64,000 bases of DNA from Streptomyces sp. RPA4-2. GTDB taxonomy: Bacteria > Actinomycetota > Actinomycetes > Streptomycetales > Streptomycetaceae. The stretch lies in contig NZ_CP050975.2 in the NCBI RefSeq assembly GCF_012273515.2, positions 8,680,001 to 8,744,000 on the forward strand, written 5' to 3'. Positions within the stretch are counted from its first letter, which is position 1. The number at the start of each line of letters is the position of its first letter. Under the pieces are notes generated by a model, which saw only the letters and a list, made by a program, of their open reading frames with translations, ran no database searches and had not been told where the DNA came from. A program made the translations under genes and the position numbers. Below, piece after piece: positions 16,567 through 26,000 of the stretch.

Positions 16567-16797
16567 ATGTGTCGCCCGCCGCAAATAGGCGAGAAGCTGC
16601 AGGTGAGTGCCACGGTCAGAAGGTGGCCGCCGTGGACGGCTGAGGTCAGTGGCCACGCAGCCGACTTCGCCCGCCGCGTCGACGCCGCGGCAGGCGACGC
16701 CACCGCAGCCGTCCACCAATGGCTCGTGGAAACCGGACGCATCCGCCCCGACGCCCACATCACCCACCTGGAAGTACGTACCTGGCGTGCGCGCTGA
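16567..16797 (+). CDS. Possible small protein (76 residues)
   Basis: The frame reads VSATVRRWPPWTAEVSGHAA, then DATAAVHQWLVETGRIRPDA, with balanced acidic/basic content and good third-position GC, so it may be coding. There is no clear ribosome-binding site before ATG 16567, which lies 8 bp after the lipoprotein stop. It may be a relic. No function assigned. Confidence 0.3.
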   Translation: MCRPPQIGEKLQVSATVRRWPPWTAEVSGHAADFARRVDAAAGDATAAVHQWLVETGRIRPDAHITHLEVRTWRAR

Positions 16798-16993
16798 ACC
16801 TGCCGCTGTCCCACACGACTGCAGGGTTCAGAAGGGCGCGGCAGGCCAGCTCCAAGAGCACCGGACGCTGCGTATCGCGGTCGGGGAACCGGTCTGCGAT
16901 TGCGGCCGAATCCGCCTTATCCAGGTTGGGTTCATCTGCCCGCCGGTACTTCGGCCGGTGCTGCACCGAGGCTCGGCCCGGGGGCAGCACCAC
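16760..16993 (-). CDS. Possible gene fragment (77 residues)
   Basis: The minus strand reads DEPNLDKADSAAIADRFPDR and VLLELACRALLNPAVVWDSG, with plausible protein-like composition. No start signal is convincing and no family is recognised. It sits in an otherwise empty gap before the coiled-coil/winged-helix gene. Confidence 0.25.
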   Translation of the reverse strand: MVLPPGRASVQHRPKYRRADEPNLDKADSAAIADRFPDRDTQRPVLLELACRALLNPAVVWDSGRFSAHARYVLPGG

Positions 16994-17011
16994 CGGAGGT
17001 CCGACGGACGC

Positions 17012-17638
17012 TCAGCCGGCTGCGGGTTCCTGGGTGGCCGGGGCGGTGTAGAAGACGGACGTGCCCTGCTTGTTGCGGTGGGCGTGGTTCTTGGCGACCA
17101 GTCCTTCGAGGGTGGTGCGTACGACCGTGGTCTTCACCGTGCGGTCGGGGTGGGCCTGGGTGAGAGCGTCGGAGATCTCGGCGGCGGAACGCGGTTCGCT
17201 CTGCTGCTTCAGGTAGCCGCGGATCACCTCGACGAGGGTCGGCTCGGTGGCCGGTTTGGGCGCCTTCGGGGACGAGACCTTGGCGGCGGACTGCTTCGGC
17301 GCTGTCTGCTTCGGTGCGGTCTTCTTGGATGCCGTGGTCTTCGCGTTCGTGGCAGCCGTCTTCTTCGTCTTGCCCGGCTTGGATGAGGCAACGCCCTGGT
17401 GAGGTACGGAAGACACGGTTGCGGTGACCGCCTCGGCAGCTGGGCTCGCACCGCCCAGTGCTTGCTGCAGGTTCACCAGCACAGTGTGGTCATGCTGCAG
17501 TGCAGCCAACTGCTCCTGCAAGGCCTGGATCTCCCCGCCGATACGGTCCTGCTCCTTGGTATTGCGCTCGAGGTCGCCGGTCACCTGAGCGGCGTACTGC
17601 GATGTCAGTTCCGTGGTGCGGTCCTTGACTTCAGACAT
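17012..17638 (-). CDS. Coiled-coil, Lys/Ala-rich linker and winged-helix DNA-binding protein
   Basis: 208 residues from ATG 17638. Residues 1-65 form a coiled coil (ERNTKEQDRIGGEIQALQEQ, LAALQHDHTVLVNLQQAL). Residues about 90-140 are Lys/Ala/Thr/Pro-rich, histone-tail-like. The C-terminal 70 residues (TLVEVIRGYLKQQSEPRSAA, ISDALTQAHPD, VVRTTLEGLVAKNHAHRNKQ, GTSVFYTAP) make a winged helix. The layout matches the 132-residue protein at 45210-45608, which is carried in an IS5-type element but lacks the basic linker. It probably binds DNA as a dimer; no target known. Confidence 0.75.
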   Translation of the reverse strand: MSEVKDRTTELTSQYAAQVTGDLERNTKEQDRIGGEIQALQEQLAALQHDHTVLVNLQQALGGASPAAEAVTATVSSVPHQGVASSKPGKTKKTAATNAKTTASKKTAPKQTAPKQSAAKVSSPKAPKPATEPTLVEVIRGYLKQQSEPRSAAEISDALTQAHPDRTVKTTVVRTTLEGLVAKNHAHRNKQGTSVFYTAPATQEPAAG

Positions 17639-18011
17639 GGCACAAGCCTTTCTGACAGTCTGCGGGCACAGCGATCGAGGAGGGTGCCGTGTTCGCAAAC
17701 CGATAGGTAGGTATCCCATCTGAGATGACTGAATCACCCGCAGGGCACAACTACTGCGGTGTGCAGCAGTCTAGAGATAGTACGCACGAGTGAATCCGGA
17801 TGTTCGCAGTGCGTGATACTTCACCCGCCTCCTCACCGTGAACAGCTGAAAGATGCGAGCCGCATCCGGCTGACTGCCTGTCCCTGCTGAACTGTTCTGC
17901 CGGTCGCCCTGACCTGCGAAGACAGATCTCGAACGACGCCTTTGGTATTCCGACGGCAGTGACAGCCGACAGCCGACAGTCGGCAGCCGGTCAAGGATTT
18001 CCTCTGCCTAG
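17639..18011. other. Intergenic region
   Basis: Contains the upstream region of the winged-helix gene and then the lost 5' part of an ISL3 element. A short direct and inverted repeat cluster (CAGCCGACAGCCGACAGTCGG, about 17966-17986) is visible. No gene seen. Confidence 0.3.
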
Positions 18012-18836
18012 TTGGGTGAATGGCATGACCAGGTCCCTCGCGGTTGCCTCCGCCATGACCGGGGTCGCCACGAATGCGGCCTGGCCACAGAGAGATACGC
18101 CGCGGTCCAGGCCCTGCTGGCCGAGGGAAAGTCCCTGGCGGCGATCGGCCGGACACTGCGGCTGGACCACTCCACCGTCCGCCGCTTCGCCCGCGCCGCC
18201 AGCCTCGACGAACTCCTGGTCAAAGCCACCGGACGACTGTCCGTGTTGGACGAGCACAAGCCCCACCTCCACGCCCGCTGGCTAGAGGGCTGTCACGACA
18301 TTCCCCAGCTCCACCGGGAACTACGCGAACGCGGATTCACCGGGAGCGTCCAGTGCCTCCGCCGCTACTTCCGCGCCTTCAGACCTCCCCGCCAACCAGG
18401 ACGGAAGCAGCAGCCGGTCTCCCGGCCGCAGCCCAGGCCGGCCCCCAAACCCCGACGCGTCATCCGCTGGATCATGACGCACCCCCAGCACATCGCGGCC
18501 GCCGACGCCGAGGAACTGAAGGAGATCCGCACCGCCTGCCCTCACCTCGACGCCGCCGCACGGCACGTCCACGACTTCGCCGAAATGCTCCACCACCTCC
18601 GCGGAGACCAACTCCCCGACTGGATGGACCGCGTCCTTGCCGACGACCTCCCAGCCCTCCACTCCCTGGTCAGCGGCCTGCGACGCGATTTCGACGCCGT
18701 CACCGCAGGGCTCTCCACGCCATGGAGCTCCGGCCAGGTCGAGGGGCACGTCACCCGCGTCAAGCTCATCAAGCGCATGACCTACGGCCGAGCCAACCTC
18801 GACCTCCTACGCCAACGCGTACTCCTGGGCCCATGA
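18012..18836 (+). pseudogene. ISL3-family transposase, C-terminal part (5'-truncated)
   Basis: The frame reads YAAVQALLAEGKSLAAIGRT, then LRLDHSTVRRFARA, PHLHARWLEGCHDIPQLHRE and, at the end, STPWSSGQVEGHVTRVKLIK and RMTYGRANLDLLRQRVLLGP. That is the internal HTH-like insertion and the C-terminal catalytic Glu region of ISL3 transposases. The N-terminal zinc finger and first catalytic Asp residues are absent, so it is dead. A complementary N-terminal ISL3 fragment lies at 54322. Confidence 0.82.
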
Positions 18837-19396
18837 CCCTGCGACATCACAAGATCCCCGACAGAGCCGAATTGCGTGATCGCTGACAACGAGTTCCCGC
18901 GCGCAACACGGTGCTGTCTTTCGCCGTCTCCACGGCATGGCAGAGGGCCGACCTGGTCGCAGGTCGGCCCTCACCGTTGGGCCGGGTGCTGCCACGCACG
19001 CCGGTTCCCGAAGGTTCTGGCCCGTTTGGTAGGGAGGAGTCCGCAGCCGGCGGGGGAGTTGGAACCTGTCATGGAGCGTCGCATCCCTACCTGTAGGGGT
19101 GCAAGCTCGCCGTGCCGAAGCTGGGTCGCAGGTGCATCAACCGTACGGAGCTCCGTACACCGCGTGAGAACAATGCAGGTCAGCGGGGCTGGTCCGTGTG
19201 GATTAGCTGCGCAGCTGGCCAACAGGATCCCAGATGGGCCCGTGGACGCATCAACTGGTGGGGTCCTTACGGGCCATAGGGCACCATGCAGTTACATCCC
19301 CTGGACGTGCCACCGTTCAGGTGTGGTGAGGAGTCCGCAGTCGCCGGCGGCGACACCCACGAGTGCAGCCGCCCTTGATCCCAACAGGGAGTTCGC
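18837..19396. other. Stretch without a recognisable gene
   Basis: No motif-bearing frame on either strand. A perfect inverted repeat CCCTAC-CT-GTAGGG is at 19085-19098. The last 20 bp supply the ribosome-binding site (CAGGGAG) for the small membrane protein gene. Confidence 0.35.
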
Positions 19397-19630
19397 ATGA
19401 GCCGCAAACGTCATGCCGCGGGGGGCCGTACGCCCGCCCCGCACCGTCTCACCGGAACCGAGACCGTCGTCATCATCGTCATCGTCCTGACCAGCGTCGC
19501 ACTCGCGTGGGGCGGCATGGATCTGGGCCCCGTCCTCCAACTGCTCGCCGGTGCCGGGCTGATCGCGGTGGGGGCGGTGGTGACACTGCGCTTCGGCCGC
19601 CGGGTCCCGCTGTCCCTGCCGATGGTTTGA
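19397..19630 (+). CDS. Small membrane protein
   Basis: 77 residues from ATG 19397 with GGGAG upstream. A basic, Pro-containing N-terminus is followed by two hydrophobic helices, ETVVIIVIVLTSVALAWGG and LLAGAGLIAVGAVVTL. It ends 9 bp before the next gene and is clearly in one operon with it. No function known. Confidence 0.65.
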   Translation: MSRKRHAAGGRTPAPHRLTGTETVVIIVIVLTSVALAWGGMDLGPVLQLLAGAGLIAVGAVVTLRFGRRVPLSLPMV

Positions 19631-19639
19631 GGGAGCGTC

Positions 19640-20440
19640 ATGGGACGTCCTGAGAAGCCGATCGCCACGCTCAACCTGGGTCTCCTGGCTCTCGCCGGGT
19701 GGCTGCGTGAGATCCGTACCAACGCCCAGCTCACGTATGTCGAGCTTGCGGCGAGGACCGGCAACGCGTACTCGGCCACCACGCTGCAGCGCGCTGCGAG
19801 CGGCAAGCACATCCCGCGCCTGCCGGTGGTGGAGGCGTATGCCGTGGCCTGCGGCGGATCGTTGGAGCAGGCCCGTCGCCGCTGGCGCCACGGGCGAGCC
19901 GTGGAGCACAGCGCTGCGCTTGCGTTCGGCAGCGCGCCCCTGCCCCGACTGGTCGAGAACGCGGCGGAACTACGTGCCGCTCTGCGTGAGATGTACCACC
20001 GGACCGGTGCGATGCCACTCCGCGAGATGGAACGCCGGGCCGGTCTGGGCCGCCTTCCTCGCACCACGATGCGCCGCATGCTCGACGGCACCACCATGCT
20101 CAGCAAGGACCAGATGCTGGTCTTCCTCACGGTCTGTGACGTGCCCGAGCGCGAGCATCAGGACTGGTTGGACGCTCTGTCCCGGGTGTGGGACAAGAGG
20201 CACTCCTGGTACGACAACAAACTCTTCAAGAACCTGCCTGAGCCCACGGGTACGAACCTGCACAAGCCTGTCGAGCAGTTCATCCGGGACGAGCGGAACC
20301 ACCGGATGGAACGCAAGCCCCCGTCAGGCCGGGGCCGCTCGACGAGCAACGCGGGCGCGCAGCGTTCGCAGTTTGCTCGCGGCCGCCCTGCCAACAAGAA
20401 CGGAAAGCGGCTGAAGCTCGGTGTCACGACTAACGGTTAA
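19640..20440 (+). CDS. Helix-turn-helix protein with two HTH-like segments
   Basis: 266 residues from ATG 19640 with GAGGGAGCGTC upstream. The first 80 residues contain an XRE-like unit: LAGWLREIRTNAQLTYVELA, ARTGNAYSATTLQRAASGKH, then VVEAYAVACGGSLEQARRRW. A second, similar unit appears at about 105-175 (AALREMYHRTGAMPLREMER, LPRTTMRRMLDGTTMLSKDQ, VFLTVCDVPEREHQDWLDAL). The C-terminal 80 residues are very basic. This arrangement is found in Streptomyces regulators of unknown target. Confidence 0.75.
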   Translation: MGRPEKPIATLNLGLLALAGWLREIRTNAQLTYVELAARTGNAYSATTLQRAASGKHIPRLPVVEAYAVACGGSLEQARRRWRHGRAVEHSAALAFGSAPLPRLVENAAELRAALREMYHRTGAMPLREMERRAGLGRLPRTTMRRMLDGTTMLSKDQMLVFLTVCDVPEREHQDWLDALSRVWDKRHSWYDNKLFKNLPEPTGTNLHKPVEQFIRDERNHRMERKPPSGRGRSTSNAGAQRSQFARGRPANKNGKRLKLGVTTNG

Positions 20441-20458
20441 GAGCGATCGAGTACGCCA

Positions 20459-21119
20459 GTGGGCGGCCCGCCGGTGTGGGTGCAGCGGCACCTGGCCTCC
20501 GACGGGGCGGCCCTGCAGACGGGCTTCCAGCTGGTGAGGTTCGCCGAGGCAGAGCCCTACCAGCCGCGGACGCCACGCTGGTTGCCGATCACCGTGGGAC
20601 AGCTGGAGGAACTGGTGGGTGCACGGGTCGATCAGGACCGTGGCACCGGCTACGTTCCACGTCCCGACGAGCCGGAACCGCAGTTGGTGTTCGAGAAGTT
20701 CGCGATGGTCCGACTGGCCCAGCCCCGCCCGTTCAGGGAACCGGCATGCATGCCGACCGGGGTGACGTGGTTGCGGCGCTGGGCACGTCAGGTCTGGCCG
20801 CGGCGGGAGCCCCGGGAGTGCTGCTGGTATCACGGCGGCGACTGGCATGCGGTCAGCGCGATGGCGCTGGACGTGCTGAAGCGGGCCCGCACAGAGGGCA
20901 TCGCCGCGGAGGACATGGAGGAGTACGCCCTGGCCCACGCTGCCGCGGCTGGGACGGGCCTTTGGCAGAAGCGAGGCACTCGCCACGTTGTTCAGCGTGG
21001 CCGACGCCATCCAGCCCGCCAAGGGGCCGGGCTACGTCAACGGGCAGCATCGTTCGCAGGCGATGCTGGATGCGGGGGTGCGCCGCGCCGTTGTCCTGCG
21101 AATGGTCTGGCCGTCGTAG
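20459..21119 (+). pseudogene. Frameshifted hypothetical gene
   Basis: From about 20459 one frame reads VQRHLASDGAALQTGFQLVR, then PRREPRECCWYHGGDWHAVS and EDMEEYALAHAAA. Near 20955 the coherent frame changes and gives ALATLFSVADAIQPAKGPGY and VNGQHRSQAMLDAGVRRAVV up to a TAG at 21119. The final block resembles the C-terminus of conserved Streptomyces hypothetical proteins. A frameshift splits an otherwise normal gene, and the 5' end may also be incomplete. Confidence 0.6.
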
Positions 21120-21206
21120 CCACCCTTCCCGGCCGGCAGCGTCGTGCCCGCCGGCCGTCGCTGCCGCAGTCGAATCCGGGAGCCAGTTCGCCTTCACGCC
21201 GGGTGC

Positions 21207-21517
21207 GGGGTAGCTCAGGAGTGGGACATCCCCCAGGGCGACCGGTCTGCCCTGGGCGAGTGGGGCCTGCCGCAACTACCGCACTTCACGCTCAGGCCGC
21301 AGGCCGGACCTGATCCCGTCCGGGTACCAAATGTGGCGGGCAAGCACGAGCGCCGGCTGGTCAAGGACGGCCAGCGGCTCTACGACCTGGGATTCTGGGG
21401 CCCAGCGAGGACAACTTCGTCGTCGGCGTGGTTCCCGGCGATGGCCGTGTCCTGTGTCTTCTCCCCGCACCGATCACCGTGGACGATCGGCTAGTGCTCC
21501 CAGGGGCGTGGGAGTAG
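21207..21517 (+). pseudogene. SUKH-4-like immunity protein relic
   Basis: One frame gives AQEWDIPQGDRSALGEWGLP and KHERRLVKDGQRLYDLGFWG; a shift near 21400 is needed to continue EDNFVVGVVPGDGRVLCLLP and APITVDDRLVLPG. The spacing of GLP, YDLGFW and VGVVPGDGRV matches SUKH-4 type proteins (start-of-domain Leu-Pro, YxxLG, then GxV). No start codon remains, so it is a relic. Confidence 0.5.
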
Positions 21518-22573
21518 TTGCCACAGTGCTCGCATCCAGGTGGGCGGGTGCGTCAGGCACTTGTCCACGAGGTGGCCCGCGGCAGGCTTCCGGCTGCGGG
21601 GAGGGAAACGGCTGGTCAGGCTGTGTGCGCGTGCTTGGTGTGGGGTCAGGCATCCCCCTCAGCACTCTTGTACCCGCCCCTCCCTGGTAATGGCGGCCGG
21701 CGACGGGAAGGAGAGCTCCTCGGGGGATCGGGGCGCCTGCGGGTGTTGCTGCGCGTCGGCGGCGGCCTCCGGGCTCCGGCGGGTCAGAGGCCGCCGGATC
21801 CGAACGGCTCCCCCTTCTCCAACCGTGGTTCCGTTGTCATCGGAACCTTTGCTCATGAGCCGTGTTGCTCAACGACGGCACAGCATGCTGGCGGGCGCCC
21901 TGCCGCGCACTGCACCACACGGAATGCCCAGCCGTGCGTGAGCCGCCTCTCGCTCGGTGATGGCTGCGCACGGCGCTCCCGCTCACCCGAGTTACGCTCC
22001 GGCGCAGCGCAGGACGTGGCGGCTACGAGAGTCGGTGTTCTGTGCGTGATGCCCCGGGGCCGTCGGGGGATGCCGACTGACCGGGGACATCAACACACCA
22101 GCCCGTGAAGGATGGGGCACGGGCAGGACCTTGTTGCGCGCTCGGACGAACACGTGCGGCCTTCGCACCGTACAACCCGCTCCCAGACCGGCTGTGGCAC
22201 CACGCAGTGCTGCGTGGCGATGTCTCATCACCCGTGTGACGATGCTGGTGGGCTCCCCGGCCGTACGCATAGCACAGCACGGGGCGCCCCTGCCGTGCGC
22301 GGCCGCCGCTGCCGCCGGCTGCGCACGGCGCCACCGCACCGCCCTTTTTACTCCCGGCACGGCCGCCGCCGTCATCCGGCTGCCCATTCCAGTTCGAGGT
22401 CGGGGAGCGCGTGCGGTGAGCTTCCCCCGCCTGGATCGTGTTCGACAGAAAACACCCACCGCGTGTTCCTGGCCGTCGACCACGATCGCGGTCCGCGTGC
22501 CCCCTGCGGACCCCGTCCGCGCCCTTGTACTGCACCGGGGCCGCAGCACCCCGTCTGAAGCTTCCCAATCGGT
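21518..22573. other. About 1 kb without an intact gene
   Basis: Only one short coherent block is visible: on the minus strand around 22380-22530 two frames combine to give TAIVVDGQEHAVGVF and SVEHDPGGGSSPHALPDLEL, a possible frameshifted end of a small gene. The rest looks like non-coding GC-rich DNA. Confidence 0.3.
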
Positions 22574-22822
22574 TACTCGTCGGCGAGTGCGTGCGGTGTG
22601 TGCTGGGCGACGTGGTGGTCGAGTTCGGTGCGGATGTCGGAGCAGAGTGGTCCGGTGCGGGCCCAGTCGATGATGAGTTCCGACACGTGCCGGAGCTTGA
22701 TGTCCGTCGCCTCATCCTCGTCGACGTGGGGGCCGCCTGCGCTGACGCACTGGTCGTGGTGACCGGAGCCGCAGGGGCAGATGCCGGCCTCGTACGAGCA
22801 CCAGCGGGGCCAGATGCCCTCT
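22574..22822 (-). pseudogene. C-terminal fragment of a SEC-C-like cysteine-motif protein
   Basis: The minus strand reads GIWPRWCSYEAGICPCGSGH, then HDQCVSAGGPHVDEDEAT and DIKLRHVSELIIDWARTGPL, ending HTPHALADE and stop. CPCGSGHH is a SEC-C-type zinc motif. A TAA precedes the block in frame at about 22822 and no start codon is available before the motif, so only the 3' end of the gene remains. It was too short and start-less to be called an intact gene. Confidence 0.5.
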
Positions 22823-22901
22823 TAGGAGGCTCTCAGTTCAACTACAGCGTCCTCATATGCACGGCCAGCAGGCTCGGCAGCCCACGCGATGAGGAGCAGT
22901 C

Positions 22902-23708
22902 ATGAATGACTATGACCCGACAAGCCACTCGCCGGCCGGCTCAGTCCCGGCGACCATGGCCGTGCAAGCACGCCGCCCGAGGGTGCGGCGGGTGCTGTCG
23001 AAGAAGAAGGGCGGATTGATTGTGGCCGCCGGGTTGACGAGTGCGTTGGCCGGACTGGCCAACGCAGGCACGTCCGCCGCGGCGGTTTCCTCGTCGTCCG
23101 CGTTGTCCCTTTCTTCCACAGCCACATCCTCACCGACCGCAACGCCCAGCCGGCCCGCCGGTGGCGGGCCCGTGGCTGGGCCGTCTGCCGGGGGTGCGAC
23201 CGGCATCGTCGACACCACGTCCACGTCGGGCTTCACCTTTTCGACAGCAACGGGTGTGGAGGTGGCCGTCACCGAGGCGTCCTCCACGAAATCAAAGAAG
23301 GGAACCCACCGCGCCTCGATGCGCGCCGTGAAGGAGGGCGCAAGCGTCCTCGTCCTGGGGACGGTCGACAGCGCGACCATCACAGCTACCCAGGTCATCG
23401 TGCAACCCCGGGGCGACGGCGGAGTTGCGGCTGCCGAGGCGGCAGGGGTGACCCCCTTCAAGCAGGGGACACCGTCACCGGCGAAGTCGGTCGGTCAGAT
23501 CCCGGACTACACCGAAGGAGAGGGGACGATCGTCAGCGGGGCGGCGGCGGACAAGGCGATCAAGGCCGCGCAGGCCGTCGTCCCCGGAGGCATCAACGAC
23601 CGGGTGGTGAAGCTGAGCAACGGCGAGTATGAGGTGCACAACATCAGCGTCAACTGGCCGCACCACATCTTCGTGAGCAAGAACTTCAAGGTCCTCGGCT
23701 ACGAATAG
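22902..23708 (+). CDS. Membrane-anchored or secreted protein with PepSY-like C-terminus
   Basis: 268 residues from ATG 22902 with AGGAGCAGTC upstream. A basic N-terminus (RRPRVRRVLSKKKGG) precedes one hydrophobic helix (LIVAAGLTSALAGLANAG). A Ser/Thr/Pro linker follows to about residue 100. Then comes a small beta domain (GVEVAVTEASST...GASVLVLGTVDSATITATQV) like DUF5666, and a PepSY-like end (ADKAIKAAQAVVPGGINDRV, then NGEYEVHNISVNWPHHIFVS). It probably sits outside the membrane. A long palindromic hairpin follows. Confidence 0.72.
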   Translation: MNDYDPTSHSPAGSVPATMAVQARRPRVRRVLSKKKGGLIVAAGLTSALAGLANAGTSAAAVSSSSALSLSSTATSSPTATPSRPAGGGPVAGPSAGGATGIVDTTSTSGFTFSTATGVEVAVTEASSTKSKKGTHRASMRAVKEGASVLVLGTVDSATITATQVIVQPRGDGGVAAAEAAGVTPFKQGTPSPAKSVGQIPDYTEGEGTIVSGAAADKAIKAAQAVVPGGINDRVVKLSNGEYEVHNISVNWPHHIFVSKNFKVLGYE

Positions 23709-23735
23709 CCGTCGCGATAGTGCGCCGGTCCCCCT

Positions 23736-23785
23736 GGCCGGCTCGGGTCCCGTGGCGGCGTGCCGCCAGGGGACCCGAGCCGGCC
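23736..23785. terminator. Large two-part hairpin after the PepSY-like gene
   Basis: A perfect 16-bp stem (GGCCGGCTCGGGTCCC with GGGACCCGAGCCGGCC, 23736-23751 and 23770-23785) encloses, after one mismatch, a second perfect 7-bp stem TGGCGGC-GT-GCCGCCA (23753-23768). It starts 28 bp after the stop codon. There is no T-run, but its symmetry would work in both directions. Confidence 0.75.
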
Positions 23786-24325
23786 TTCTGGACCCACGGC
23801 GCATCAGCGTTCGCCGAGCGGAGCGAGGTCAGGATGTGGGCCGAGTCCACCGGGCTGCCGACGGCTTCCTGCCCCCGCCGCTCGCGCGCAGTCACCCACC
23901 TACCTGCCCTTATGAAGTTGTCGGGCCACGCCGCCGTACTCCAACACGGCCGGATCGACCGCCTCCACTAGCGATCGGTCCCGCTCTCCAGCCCAGGCGT
24001 CTGAGGGGCCAACACCGGCCGATCCGCCGCTCTCCAACTCGCTGGCTGTCACCTCCCGTTTTTGCTTCGCGAGTTTCCGGAGATGCGTGTGGCTCTGTTC
24101 ACGACGCAGAGCAGCGTTTCGACGGCAGTTCAGGAGGCAGTGCCCGCGCGGGGTGTTCACGGCTTCGGGCGGCACCTTGCGTACAGGGAGCGGAGCGTTT
24201 CAGTTCCCACAACCACCGGGTGAGACCTGCGTCATATAAAGCGGTCGCCCGCTCGGACGCACCCATCCGGGCCATGGGGTGCCCCAGTGCCCGTCTGAGA
24301 CACCAGGGCAGGCGCTGACGGCACC
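23786..24325. other. Stretch with only doubtful coding signal
   Basis: On the minus strand at 23900-24175 a frame reads NAALRREQSHTHLRKLAKQK and REVTASELESGGSAG, with a helical look, but no family or ribosome-binding site is recognised. The rest seems non-coding. Confidence 0.3.
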
Positions 24326-25000
24326 TCATCGCTTGGGTGGCAGGCGGCGGCGCCCGAGGACTTGCAGCTGGGCGTAGCCGTGGCTCGTGATGCCGTAGAA
24401 GAGCGGTAGGAGTACGAAGATTGCGAGCGCGAGAGCAGGGATGGTCAGTACGCCGACCAGGCCGGCGGCCGCGTAAAGCAGGGCTCCGACGAAGGCTCGA
24501 AGGCGTTCGCCGTGGAAGAAGGTCTCGTCCACGCTGTCTTCGAGGAGCTCGGGGTGGCGGAAGAGCACGTGGAAGAAGATCATCCAGCTGACCCATAGCA
24601 TCGAGCCGATGATCGCGTAGAGCCCGACGGCGACCCGGTCGTCCGGTGGGTTGGCCTCCGCGATGGCTTCGGAGACGAGCGCGGTGGGCCAGGGCAGCAG
24701 CGCAGTGGAGAACAGCACGCCGAGGTTGGCCCAGTGCAGGCCACGGGTCATGACTTTGATGCGCTGGAATGCCGCCTTGTGGTTGAGCCATACGACGGCG
24801 ATGTAGAGGTACGAGGCGACATAGGCCAGATAGGTCGGCCACTGGTTGAGCAGCTGGGCCAGCAGGCGACCCGCATCGATCGGGGGAGGCTTCAGATGGA
24901 GCACCAGAAGCGTGATGACGATCGCCAGGACGCCGTCACTGAAGGCTTCGGCGCGCCCTGTGTCCGAATGCGGAACTCCCTCGTACCGGCGCCGCGTCAC
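24326..25000 (-). CDS. TMEM175-family potassium channel-like protein
   Basis: 224 residues if started at GTG 25000, which has AGAGGAGACGCTC upstream; ATG 25048 would add 16 residues without a good site. The first helix carries the family signature, EAFSDGVLAIVITLLVLHLK (FSDGVxAI). A second helix pair (TYLAYVASYLYIAVVWLNHK), a long linker and further helices (YAIIGSMLWVSWMIFFHVLF; LYAAAGLVGVLTIPALALAI) give six membrane segments, the bacterial TMEM175 unit. Such proteins form potassium-permeable channels as assemblies. Confidence 0.88.
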   Translation of the reverse strand: MTRRRYEGVPHSDTGRAEAFSDGVLAIVITLLVLHLKPPPIDAGRLLAQLLNQWPTYLAYVASYLYIAVVWLNHKAAFQRIKVMTRGLHWANLGVLFSTALLPWPTALVSEAIAEANPPDDRVAVGLYAIIGSMLWVSWMIFFHVLFRHPELLEDSVDETFFHGERLRAFVGALLYAAAGLVGVLTIPALALAIFVLLPLFYGITSHGYAQLQVLGRRRLPPKR

Positions 25001-25059
25001 GAGCGTCTCCTCTCCCTTCTGAGCTTGTTCCGCTTTGACGGACACCATCAGCGTGGTAG

Positions 25060-25122
25060 TCAGGCCGCCAGGCGGACGGCCTCGTACTCGGCTGGACTGC
25101 GGTAGCCGGACCGGATGGTAGT
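25060..25122 (-). pseudogene. IS3-family transposase, last ~20 codons
   Basis: The minus strand ends SGYRSPAEYEAVRLAA and stop, the typical C-terminus of IS3-type integrase-core transposases (LGYRSPAEFE). Nothing else of the element is present. Confidence 0.45.
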
Positions 25123-25125
25123 CGC

Positions 25126-25380
25126 ACCCTTGCCTACGGCTGGCAGTTCATCACCCGGCACCGGGTGCTGCTCACCGCGCAGTACGAGGGTGTCCGCATC
25201 AGCACGTTTATGGACTGTGACGGTCCTGTCCAGCCCGACGAGTGGCGTGCGGCGATGGGCCGGGCCTGTGCTTCTGGCCGCCGCATGCCTCGGCTCGTCG
25301 CCGACGGCATGTGCGGTGCCATCGCCGTCACCGCCGCGAGCGATGGTTCCACGGAGTGGCTGACGGAGCGGTCGACACGT
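25126..25380 (+). other. Possible gene fragment
   Basis: A plus-strand frame reads LAYGWQFITRHRVLLTAQYE, then STFMDCDGPVQPDEWRAAMG and VADGMCGAIAVTAASDGSTE with protein-like composition. No start signal and no family recognised; it runs into the YoaK relic on the other strand. Confidence 0.25.
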
Positions 25381-25800
25381 TGCGGCCTCCCGTGCCACGT
25401 ACCAGCCCGCCCTGACAGCCCATGGCAAGGGCCGCAGATGCCAGCAGTCCGATCCGCGTTCCCGACTCGGACATTCCGGAGGTGGCCATCCAGCAGACCA
25501 GGAGCCACCGAGGACCAACAACTCGAGGGCCAGGGCGGCTTGAACCCCGCCTCCCAGTGTGCCTCTCTTTCCGATGGCGATCGGGTAACGACAAGCGCGC
25601 CGCAGATGGTTCCGCCGAAGGCCACCAATGCGTGTGTCCCCTGAGGATGAGATCACGCGAACCCACTGCCAGGCCCAGCAGTGCCAGATTCGCGGTCATG
25701 ACGCTGGTAAATACTCCGCCGAGGGCCAAGAAGCTGATCGCGTCCCCCGCGCCCGTCACCAACGTCAGCGCGACGCCGCGTCAGCGATGGAGGGGTTGGC
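25370..25800 (-). pseudogene. YoaK/DUF1275-family membrane protein relic
   Basis: Leftward from about 25790: ALTLVTGAGDAISFLALGGV, FTSVMTANLALLGLAVGSRD and LILRGHT in one frame. A shift then gives LVAFGGTICGALVVTRSPSE and a further shift gives MATSGMSESGTRIGLLASAA and LAMGCQGGLVRGTGGRNVST. The order and sequences match DUF1275 membrane proteins (VTGxxDAxSFLxLGxVFxxxMTGN). Several frameshifts make it non-functional. Confidence 0.7.
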
Positions 25801-26000
25801 CAAAGGGCGTCTCTCCAAGTGGCGCGAGCGCGTACGTCCAATATATTACGTTTTGCGGAATAGTCATGTAACTGGTGGCAATCGACGCTGGTTGGGCTGC
25901 CGCACGCGGTCGCGCGCCTTGTGGGCCGGGGCCGGCTCACGGAATCCGATCGCGGTGGCACCGTACGGTTTGCCGCCTGGATCCTTGCCTGAGGGGAACC

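Noticed and set aside
23736..23785. CRISPR-like or att-site interpretation of the long palindrome
   Set aside because: A single nested hairpin just after a stop codon fits a terminator; there is no spacer-repeat pattern.
25875..26000. Upstream extension of the DyP peroxidase
   Set aside because: The region reads Ala/Arg/Cys-rich sequence without relation to DyP, while ATG 26001 has a strong ribosome-binding site and places the Tat motif correctly.
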